Positions 1-4,705 of a DNA stretch of 5,953 nucleotides are shown here, in pieces. Each line of letters begins with the position of its first letter. Position 1 is the stretch's first letter. The notes under the pieces are model-generated. The model saw only the letters and a program-made list of their open reading frames with translations, did not search any database and was not told the origin of the DNA. The position numbers and the translations under genes were made by a program. This DNA comes from Bacteroidetes bacterium SW_11_45_7. Lineage in GTDB: Bacteria > Bacteroidota > Bacteroidia > Chitinophagales > SW-11-45-7. The stretch lies in assembly GCA_003022985.1 (NCBI GenBank), contig PXTV01000086.1:1-5953 (forward strand). Direction: 5' to 3'.

Positions 1-149
1 TCCCCGTTATAGAAGAAAAGGATGGCGCGGAGGATGGTGCTTTTGCCAACCCCTTGGGTGCCGATCAGGTGGACGTTGCCGTCCAGCAGAACTTCCTCGA
101 AAGGGATACTGGCGCTGTTGATGAAGATGATCTTCTCAAGATATCGCAA
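1..149 (-). CDS. SMC-type ATPase, JetC/MksB-like, N-terminal 49 residues (continues past left edge)
   Basis: Only the beginning of this gene is in the window. Read from a TTG at 149-147, the protein starts MRYLEKIIFINSA and reaches a clear Walker A P-loop, GTQGVGKST, at about residues 30-38 (Lys36), followed by ILRAILFFYN. This is the N-terminal nucleotide-binding lobe of an SMC/Rad50-like ATPase. Its place after kleisin-like and MukE/JetB-like genes points to the large ATPase of an MksBEF/Wadjet-type complex, which would extrude DNA loops and help eliminate plasmids. The frame has no ATG or GTG: it opens after a TGA at 170-168, and the only options are ATC 161, CTG 152 or TTG 149. I chose TTG because it gives the usual short lead-in of such ATPases. 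It begins 11 nt after the Uma2 stop. The coiled coils, signature motif and Walker B lie outside the window. The P-loop ATPase call is firm; the exact subfamily is inference. Confidence 0.8.
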   Translation of the reverse strand, partial: MRYLEKIIFINSASIPFEEVLLDGNVHLIGTQGVGKSTILRAILFFYNG

Positions 150-160
150 CAGAGAGGTGA

Positions 161-784
161 TTAATAGTCAAAAACTTCCGACAGATCGAGCTTGACGTCT
201 TGAAATTGACGGGGCTTGAGCTTATCCTTTTTGCCAACAGTGGCAACTAACTCGTAAAACCCCTCATCATCAAGCACAAATTGATTGATGGATTGCTTGT
301 CAGCGTCCACGATCCAATACTCCGGCACTTGGTTTTTCATATACAAGATCAACTTGACGCTCATGTCTTTATCCTGCGTATGGGGTGACAAGATTTCCAC
401 AACGAGGTCGGGCGCTCCGGCACCGCCCTTGTCATCGAGCTTCGTTTGGTCGCAGTAAACGGAGATGTCGGGCTGGACTACGGTTTTGACGTCATCGTCC
501 TCATTGTCCTTCACAGATTTCATGCGCGGGTCGAGGCGGACGTCAAAAGGGGCCGCAAGAACGCGACAACCGTTTTCTTTCATTTTGGAATTAAGCGCTT
601 CAACCAAATTCGTTGCTACAATTTGATGGTTAGTTGAAGGTGCAGGTGACATATCATAAACCCCGCCTTCGATGATCTCAACCCTTTGGTCGTCATTTTC
701 CCAGGTGAGATAATCCGCGTAGGTAAATGGTTCTTTGTATTGTTGTTTTTTTGCCGATTCGCCCATACCTTCCAAGATAATCAA
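161..784 (-). CDS. Uma2-family putative restriction endonuclease (PD-(D/E)XK fold)
   Basis: This is a Uma2 (DUF820) protein of normal length for the family. Numbered from the TTG, it shows the family opening YTxxDYLxW near residues 20-28, Glu36/Glu39 in VEIIEGG, SPAPSTNHQ at 46-54, QPDISVYCD at 104-112 (Asp106), and PDLVVEILSPHT at 125-136 (Glu130). It ends with YxxxxVPEYWIVD at 148-160. Asp106 and Glu130, with Lys144 as a possible migrated lysine, would form the nuclease site. An acidic stretch near residues 90-99 looks like a loop insertion. Uma2 proteins are abundant in cyanobacteria and Bacteroidota and mostly uncharacterised, so nuclease activity is inferred from the fold. The start is ambiguous. 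TTG 784-782 overlaps the upstream stop as TTGA and follows GGAG at 4 nt; ATG 766-764 gives a 201-residue protein. It lies between the JetB-like and SMC ATPase genes, which is unusual for such operons. Confidence 0.9.
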   Translation of the reverse strand: MIILEGMGESAKKQQYKEPFTYADYLTWENDDQRVEIIEGGVYDMSPAPSTNHQIVATNLVEALNSKMKENGCRVLAAPFDVRLDPRMKSVKDNEDDDVKTVVQPDISVYCDQTKLDDKGGAGAPDLVVEILSPHTQDKDMSVKLILYMKNQVPEYWIVDADKQSINQFVLDDEGFYELVATVGKKDKLKPRQFQDVKLDLSEVFDY

Positions 785-1395
785 TTTTCTCCATTCTCAC
801 TGCTATCCTGGCTATGTTGCCGGTTTTCTGCTTCATTTTCGTTCTCCAGCTCATCCTCCGGTATGTCGATGGCCATCACCAGGTTCTCGAGGTAATGAAA
901 GGAAGCCATCACTTTGTAGGTATCGTAGAATTCTTCCACCTTTTCCACAAATCCTTCCCGCTCTAACTGCTCAATCAACTTTTGTACCTGTTCCTGTGAT
1001 GATCTGCTGCTGTCTTTGCCGAGTTCCTGTAATTTGGTTGAGAGCAGACCATTGACCTTTATTTCCTCAGTGATCTGGCCGGGCGAAAAGCGAAATCCCG
1101 GAGCAAAGCTGTTATTGAACGTTGTGAAAAAGTCAACGATATCGATCCACTTAAACGCCCTTTGCAGTTTGCGTTCTATCGACACTTTGTCTTCCTGCCT
1201 GCTGAAATAGAAATACTCATCCCCTTGCTCCAACCGAAAACCGATGTGGCTGAAATACTCCGCCAGCTCGTCAAAGTGGTTCTCAATAACTGCGTAGCGG
1301 TCACGTTGTTGGGCTTCAACGCTGTTGGAGTTGATAAAATGCCCCCGGCTTAGTTTCTCGAAGATGGATGCGGTTTGTTTGGGTAAGTGCTGCAT
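781..1395 (-). CDS. MukE/JetB-like (KITE) subunit of the SMC complex
   Basis: The 204-residue protein resembles MukE/MksE/JetB accessory subunits: small winged-helix proteins that dimerise and bind the kleisin and DNA. The features seen are an opening FEKLSRGHFINSNS (12-25), then RYAVIENHFDELAEYFSHIGFRL (33-55) and YFYFSR (61-66). A middle helical part follows, then an LxxLEREGFVEK segment (140-152) and FYDTYKVMASFHYLENL (156-172), like the second winged helix of this family. The last 25 residues are acidic and polar (ENENEAENRQHSQDSSENGEN) and probably disordered. Length is normal for JetB/MksE. The start is an ATG, 6 nt after the kleisin C-terminal gene, and the stop overlaps the TTG start of the Uma2 gene, so all are likely one transcript. 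The assignment rests on pattern resemblance plus operon order; it could belong to MksE rather than Wadjet JetB. Confidence 0.7.
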   Translation of the reverse strand: MQHLPKQTASIFEKLSRGHFINSNSVEAQQRDRYAVIENHFDELAEYFSHIGFRLEQGDEYFYFSRQEDKVSIERKLQRAFKWIDIVDFFTTFNNSFAPGFRFSPGQITEEIKVNGLLSTKLQELGKDSSRSSQEQVQKLIEQLEREGFVEKVEEFYDTYKVMASFHYLENLVMAIDIPEDELENENEAENRQHSQDSSENGEN

Positions 1396-1401
1396 GGTTC
1401 G

Positions 1402-1788
1402 TCAATTTGTCTGCGTTGTGTCAACAGGGAAAGCAAGTGCATATTCCACGCCCTGACTCCTGTTGAAGCGGTCGGTAATCTCAATATCCTGCGGAAATAA
1501 GGCGATTATGCGGCAGTAGATATTTAATCGTTCGGCAAAGCCGGGTTTGCCGGGCAGCGGATATTGGTTAATAAAGTCCATCAAATCGCGCCCGGAAGCA
1601 AGAAAACTGTTCAGCATTGCTTCGTAGTTCACAAAGACTTCCTGCCCTTTCTCCGCTTCTAAATCATCGTCATTGAATTGACCGGCCGGCTTGCGCTGAA
1701 GCTGCTTTTTCAAATGTACACGCTGGCGTGCTTTTTTGACTAACTCAATGACGTCATCACGCTGCAGGTCGTTAAGTGACACCTTCAC
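1402..1788 (-). CDS. Kleisin-like C-terminal part (JetA/MksF-like), separate 128-aa ORF
   Basis: This 128-residue ORF starts at a GTG that overlaps the stop of the preceding kleisin-like gene (GTGA at 1788-1785). Residues 5-50 are highly charged and helical with a DDDLEAEKGQE linker. Residues 51-128 look like a small winged-helix domain (FVNYEAMLNSFLASG, then RLNIYCRIIALFPQDIEI, ending at VEYALAFPVDT). In MukF/MksF/JetA proteins the C-terminal winged helix binds the SMC ATPase head, and this would be its role here. The two ORFs together give 392 residues, nearer the size of a whole JetA/MksF-type kleisin than either half. The frame is open upstream only to a TAA at 1821-1819. So this is either a truly separate, translationally coupled subunit, a product of -1 frameshifting, or the result of a frameshift mutation. 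I do not recognise the ORF from its sequence alone; the call leans on context. Confidence 0.55.
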   Translation of the reverse strand: MKVSLNDLQRDDVIELVKKARQRVHLKKQLQRKPAGQFNDDDLEAEKGQEVFVNYEAMLNSFLASGRDLMDFINQYPLPGKPGFAERLNIYCRIIALFPQDIEITDRFNRSQGVEYALAFPVDTTQTN

Positions 1789-2579
1789 TTCAGAACCTGC
1801 ACAAAATTGGAATACTCCTTAAGCTCAAAGCGGTCTTTCAGGAATTTGACCTTGTGCAGCTTTTCGATCAGTGCCGAGCGCGATCGCGCCTGATTCAGGT
1901 ACTCGATGGTCTGCTTTTCAATTTCGCGAAGCTGGTGCTGTACTTCCCTGAAAACAATGCGCAACTGCCATTTGATCCTGTTGAGCTCTTCATCCGTGGC
2001 TTGGGAGAAAAAGAGCCGTTCCTTTTCAAAACAGAGCGTTTCCGTTGACTGGATCAATTCGGTAATATCGATCCTTTTCCGATCGTAGTGCTGCAGCTTA
2101 TCGATCTTGATCTTGTAGTTGGGTTCTGTTTTGTAAGTGTCTTCGATGTTCCTGCGCAAATCCAGCACATTGCGCCAGGTGCTGTTGGTGATCTTTCTGA
2201 TCTCCGCTTTCACCTTTCGGAGGTAGCTGCTTTTGCGGGAGGTGCTTTTTTCCTCGATGTAGTAGTGGATGTTGTTTTGCAGGGCCTCCAGACTTTCTTT
2301 TATGAAGGCGTTGTTGATCTCAGCGTTGACGTCCAAAACCTGTTCAAAAAAGTCGATGAACCGCTCATCCAGTTCGGTGAAATCGCCATTTTCCCGGATC
2401 ACTTCCCGCTGCTGGAGGTAGTGGAGGCGCTCTTCTTTATCATCAACCAAGGGCAGTGCATCTTCCTTACGGATGGAGAGGTTCCGCTTTTCGAACAGCT
2501 CGTTGATCAGCGAGGCGTGATTGGCTAATGCACGAATGAGCTCTTGTAGACTTTGGAAATGTTGACCTGTTCGATTCAT
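1785..2579 (-). CDS. Kleisin-like N-terminal part (JetA/MksF-like), first gene of the SMC operon
   Basis: This 264-residue protein is almost wholly helical and rich in Glu, Lys and Arg. An N-terminal winged-helix-like segment is seen at about 10-75 (LVDDKEERLHYLQQREVI, then GDFTELDERFIDFFEQVLDVNAEIN). Long helices follow at about 90-150 and 160-235, including FREVQHQLREIEKQTIEYLNQ (210-230). This layout matches the N-terminal winged helix plus helical neck of MukF/MksF/JetA kleisins, which bridge the two SMC ATPase heads. Supporting context is the next genes: a winged-helix C-terminal part, a MukE/JetB-like protein and an SMC ATPase. It starts at ATG with no Shine-Dalgarno sequence, and no gene lies upstream on this strand in the window, so it is probably first in the operon. 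It ends at YSNFVQVLK in the GTGA overlap. It is shorter than a full kleisin. It could instead be another helical DNA-binding protein, but the operon order argues against that. Confidence 0.65.
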   Translation of the reverse strand: MNRTGQHFQSLQELIRALANHASLINELFEKRNLSIRKEDALPLVDDKEERLHYLQQREVIRENGDFTELDERFIDFFEQVLDVNAEINNAFIKESLEALQNNIHYYIEEKSTSRKSSYLRKVKAEIRKITNSTWRNVLDLRRNIEDTYKTEPNYKIKIDKLQHYDRKRIDITELIQSTETLCFEKERLFFSQATDEELNRIKWQLRIVFREVQHQLREIEKQTIEYLNQARSRSALIEKLHKVKFLKDRFELKEYSNFVQVLK

Positions 2580-2653
2580 AGGATGATTGCAAAATCATTG
2601 ACAAAATGATGTTGTCCGCCCCTTCAATGTATTCTACAAATTAATCAATGTTT

Positions 2654-2676
2654 CACTTCTCATGATAAGAAGAGTG
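2654..2676. repeat. Imperfect inverted repeat, possible AbiEi operator
   Basis: CACTTCT at 2654-2660 faces AGAAGAGTG at 2668-2676 across a 7-nt spacer; the arms pair over 7 bp with a 2-nt bulge. It lies about 112 bp upstream of the AbiEi-like start. Known AbiEi antitoxins repress their own operon by binding inverted repeats at the promoter; use of this particular repeat is inference. Confidence 0.3.
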
Positions 2677-2731
2677 GCAATATTTCTTTAAAGATGACTT
2701 TTAATAAACAAATGAGTGGAATCGATGCTTA

Positions 2732-2760
2732 CACTTTATTGAATTTGTTTCAGAAAAGTG
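2732..2760. repeat. Second inverted repeat with CACTTT/AAAGTG arms, overlapping the putative promoter
   Basis: CACTTT (2732-2737) and AAAGTG (2755-2760) are perfect 6-bp arms separated by 17 nt. They share the CACTT half-site with the repeat at 2654-2676. The left arm abuts the candidate TTG (-33) element and the right arm ends 1 nt before the candidate -7 element, so a protein bound here would block transcription. Six-base arms can arise by chance. Confidence 0.25.
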
Positions 2761-2769
2761 CTAATTTTA
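2739..2769 (+). promoter_or_regulatory. Possible Bacteroidota-type promoter for the AbiE operon
   Basis: A TTG at 2739-2741 and TAATTTTA at 2762-2769 are 20 nt apart. This fits the Bacteroidota sigma consensus (TTG, about 19-21 nt, TAnnTTTG) except for the last base. It would place transcription start about 10-15 nt before the TTG start codon at 2788. This is a weak match in AT-rich DNA. Confidence 0.3.
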
Positions 2770-2787
2770 ACCCGCAAATGAAATGAA

Positions 2788-3411
2788 TTGCGAGTCAGCT
2801 ATCCAAAATTTAAGGAAGAGTTAGGACCTTTTCTCTGTTTCTCGCTTCACGATGCTAAGAAGCATTTCCCTGGTTTTGACCGGAAGCGTTTGACCGAGTG
2901 GCAACAAAAAGGGTATGTACAAAAGATCGTTCGTGGGCATTATGTTTTCAATGATGTTAAGAAAGACTTTGCTTTCTGGTGGCTTGTAGCAAATTGTATT
3001 TATTCTCCTTCCTATGTTTCTCTGCAATCTGCATTATACTACTATGACTTCATTCCCGAGGCTGTGTTTCAGGTAACGAGCATTACAACAAAACGAACAA
3101 GAAAATTGGAAGCCCTGCAAAAGCGTTTTTTATACCGGAACTGTAAGCCGGCATGTTATTTTGGATATACGCTCATCCCATTCAGCCAGGGCCATCATAT
3201 CAGGGTGGCGGAACCTGAAAAGGCGATCCTTGATCTGCTTTATCTTGAGCCATCCATCGGGAATCAGGAAGATTTTGAAGCATGGCGCTTCAACAGGCAA
3301 GTAATTGAAGAAACCATTAATTGCTCTTTGATGGAGCAATACGCCAAGCTAATGAACAATCAATTGTTTTACGATCGCTTCATGAAGTTTAAAAAATGGT
3401 TACATGCTTAG
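2788..3411 (+). CDS. abiEi: AbiEi-like antitoxin/transcriptional repressor (type IV toxin-antitoxin)
   Basis: The 207-residue protein matches the AbiEi family antitoxin: an N-terminal winged helix, here about residues 1-55 (SLHDAKKHFPGFDRKRLTEW, then KGYVQKIVRGHYVF), followed by the AbiEi C-terminal domain. Family landmarks are NCIYSPSYVSLQSALYYYDFIPE (69-91), VTSITTKRTRKL (96-107) and IRVAEPEKAILDLLYL (138-153). Family members bind operator repeats to repress the operon, and counter the toxin without a stable protein-protein complex. The start is a TTG: the frame is closed by TGA at 2779-2781, there is no other in-frame ATG until late in the gene, and the product already begins like its relatives (VSYPKFKEELG). 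A nearby ATG at 2783 is in another frame and ends quickly. The gene overlaps the toxin gene by 8 nt, as expected for a coupled pair. It may be self-regulated through the upstream inverted repeats. Confidence 0.88.
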   Translation: MRVSYPKFKEELGPFLCFSLHDAKKHFPGFDRKRLTEWQQKGYVQKIVRGHYVFNDVKKDFAFWWLVANCIYSPSYVSLQSALYYYDFIPEAVFQVTSITTKRTRKLEALQKRFLYRNCKPACYFGYTLIPFSQGHHIRVAEPEKAILDLLYLEPSIGNQEDFEAWRFNRQVIEETINCSLMEQYAKLMNNQLFYDRFMKFKKWLHA

Positions 3412-4180
3412 CTTGTCTGAAATTCAGAAGTTTTACCCGGAAACCCTTCATCATGCCGGAGACTTTTTGATTCGGGAATTCTTGCAATATAAGATGCTTG
3501 AAATTATTTATGAGTCCGATTATGCCGATGGCCTAATCTTTATGGGTGGTACTTGCCTGAGAATTATTCATGGTAACAACCGTTTTTCAGAAGATCTCGA
3601 TTTTGACAATCTCAATTTGGGCGAGGAAGATTTTTCAAAAGTTGGCGATATAATTCAAGCAAGACTGGAAAAGGAGGGGTATGATGTTGATGTATCCGTC
3701 TTACATAAAAGGGCATTTCACTGCTATGTCAGATTTCCGGGGTTATTGTTCCGGGAAGGACTCTCTGGTCATAAGACGCAAAAGATTCTCATACAGCTCG
3801 ACACAGAGCCCCAAAACTTCGGTTATCAGCCCGAACAAGTTCTGCTTAACAAGTTTGATGTTTTTACTGAGGTTCTTACTACGCCTTTATCAATTATGCT
3901 TGCCCAAAAATATTTTGCTGTGCTAAATAGAATTCGCAATAAGGGAAGAGATTTTTATGATATTGTCTTTCTACACAGCATGCAAACGGAACCGGAATGG
4001 CAATATTTGAATCAAAAACTTGGAATATCCACTAAGAAGGAGCTGAAGGAAGCTGTTCTGCAGCATTGTGAAAAGCTCAACATGGAAAAGATGGCAAAAG
4101 ATGTAGAGCCGTTCCTGTTCCGTTCAAAAGATGCTCAAAAAGTAACGAGATTCACAAAGTTGATTCGTCAGGTTTTATGA
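3404..4180 (+). CDS. abiEii: AbiEii/AbiGii-family nucleotidyltransferase toxin
   Basis: The 258-residue protein carries the nucleotidyltransferase motifs of AbiEii/MenT toxins. MGGTCLR (47-53) is followed by the metal-binding pair in FSEDLDFDNL (61-70; Asp64 and Asp66). A third candidate acidic residue is Asp133 in ILIQLDTE, and the conserved C-terminal motif is seen in LAQKYFAVLNRIRNKGRDFYDI (166-187; Lys169, Arg182, Asp183, Asp186). AbiEii binds GTP, and related MenT toxins add nucleotides to the 3' end of tRNA, halting translation. In phage-infected cells this gives abortive infection. All key residues are present and the length is close to family norms, so it should be active. The ATG lies inside the end of the antitoxin gene (8-nt overlap), supporting translational coupling. 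The tRNA target in this organism is unknown. Confidence 0.92.
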   Translation: MLSLSEIQKFYPETLHHAGDFLIREFLQYKMLEIIYESDYADGLIFMGGTCLRIIHGNNRFSEDLDFDNLNLGEEDFSKVGDIIQARLEKEGYDVDVSVLHKRAFHCYVRFPGLLFREGLSGHKTQKILIQLDTEPQNFGYQPEQVLLNKFDVFTEVLTTPLSIMLAQKYFAVLNRIRNKGRDFYDIVFLHSMQTEPEWQYLNQKLGISTKKELKEAVLQHCEKLNMEKMAKDVEPFLFRSKDAQKVTRFTKLIRQVL

Positions 4181-4194
4181 GTGGGTGGATTTGT

Positions 4195-4220
4195 TTGCTC
4201 AAATGGAGGCAATTTTTCTT
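4195..4220 (+). terminator. Probable rho-independent terminator of the AbiE operon
   Basis: TTGCTC (4195-4200), loop AAATG, and GAGGCAA (4206-4212) form a 6-bp stem with one bulged G, followed at once by TTTTTCTTT. It begins 14 nt after the toxin stop codon. The stem is short and partly AT, so strength is uncertain. An alternative ATTTG/CAAAT hairpin overlaps it. Confidence 0.5.
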
Positions 4221-4318
4221 TATGAACACCTGTTCACTACCCCAACCCTATCCCCATCCTGTTTATAAAGCTCCAATGGAAATATTATCTTAGGATACGC
4301 CTTTCCATCAAACAAAAA

Positions 4319-4332
4319 TGAGAGGCCTCTCA
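4319..4332. repeat. 14-bp perfect palindrome TGAGAGGCCTCTCA
   Basis: The sequence is its own reverse complement. In the minus direction it could fold as a 5-bp stem with a GGCC loop and is followed by TTTTTG, so it might act as a distant terminator for the leftward block, but it lies about 375 nt past the lipoprotein stop. It could equally be a protein binding site. Confidence 0.45.
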
Positions 4333-4512
4333 AAACGCTTATTTGACGTGGATTTCAAAGGCATGGCAAAAGCTGCGTTATCCATCGCTTTGCTGGAAGC
4401 TGAAACTCCTGTCATGGGTGGCTTTTGGCGTTTCATCTTAATCCGGTCCGGCCCGCTTTTCGCTTGCCAGCATTACCCGGGATCCGCCAAAATGTGCATT
4501 TGTAGGGGATTT

Positions 4513-4583
4513 TTTGGAACAACTTGCAGTTTTTCCAAATCGTTACCTATCCTGTTTGGATAATGCAAATTGGCTTATTTGGA
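4513..4583. repeat. Cluster of TTTGGA direct copies and inverted TCCAAA
   Basis: TTTGGA occurs at 4513-4518, 4555-4560 and 4578-4583, and its reverse complement TCCAAA at 4534-4539. The first and inverted copies extend to a 7-bp pair, TTTGGAA/TTCCAAA, around a 13-nt spacer. The inverted copy could pair with either flanking copy, giving alternative hairpins. The function is unknown and chance occurrence is possible. Confidence 0.3.
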
Positions 4584-4705
4584 GAAACTCTTTATTAGGG
4601 GGGGACTTAACGCTTGCCTAAGCCTTATTCAGTTCAACTTTTCATCGATGGAAGGGTCACAAAATTTTACCCCAGGGTCCATTAGCAGCTCCTTGATTGA
4701 CAGGA

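Larger units (their letters stand above)
2580..2787. promoter_or_regulatory. Divergent intergenic region between the SMC operon and the AbiE module
   Basis: This 208-bp AT-rich stretch must hold the promoters for both directions. No convincing promoter could be picked for the minus-strand operon; the closest -7-like element is TTAATTTG (2644-2637, minus), with no well-spaced TTG. A short hairpin-forming repeat, ATCATT-GACAA-AATGAT (2594-2610), lies just upstream of the ATG at 2579 and would be in the leader of the SMC operon mRNA. Confidence 0.5.
4221..4705. other. Intergenic region with no supportable gene
   Basis: About 485 bp separate the AbiE terminator from the end of the lipoprotein gene, which converges on it. 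I see no tRNA, no protein family and no mobile-element ends. The open frames here (for example 4318-4563, plus) have no recognisable motif, and their cysteine-, phenylalanine- and serine-rich products look like chance translation. The stretch contains a 14-bp palindrome (4319-4332), a TTTGGA/TCCAAA repeat cluster (4513-4583) and a run of seven G (4598-4604). It may be a decayed remnant at the edge of the defence island. Confidence 0.5.

Noticed and set aside
735..1055. 106-codon plus-strand open frame opposite the MukE/JetB-like gene
   Set aside because: Cys- and Pro-rich with no motif, and antisense to a well-supported gene.
2088..2528. 146-codon plus-strand open frame opposite the kleisin-like gene
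   Set aside because: A Val/Leu/Phe-rich product typical of the antisense of a Glu/Lys-rich helical protein; it is a shadow of the minus-strand gene.
2637..2644. TTAATTTG (minus) as a promoter for the SMC operon
   Set aside because: It differs from TAnnTTTG and has no TTG element at the right spacing, so I did not list it as a separate promoter.
4318..4563. 81-codon plus-strand open frame starting at an ATG in the 4221-4705 gap
   Set aside because: No family motif, odd composition (Cys, Phe and Ser rich), a palindrome straddling its first codons, and no operon partner. Best explained as chance.
4655..4674. GGGT/ACCC hairpin around AAAATTTT as a terminator of the lipoprotein gene
   Set aside because: Only a 4-bp stem with an AT-palindromic loop and no T run in the proper position on the minus strand.
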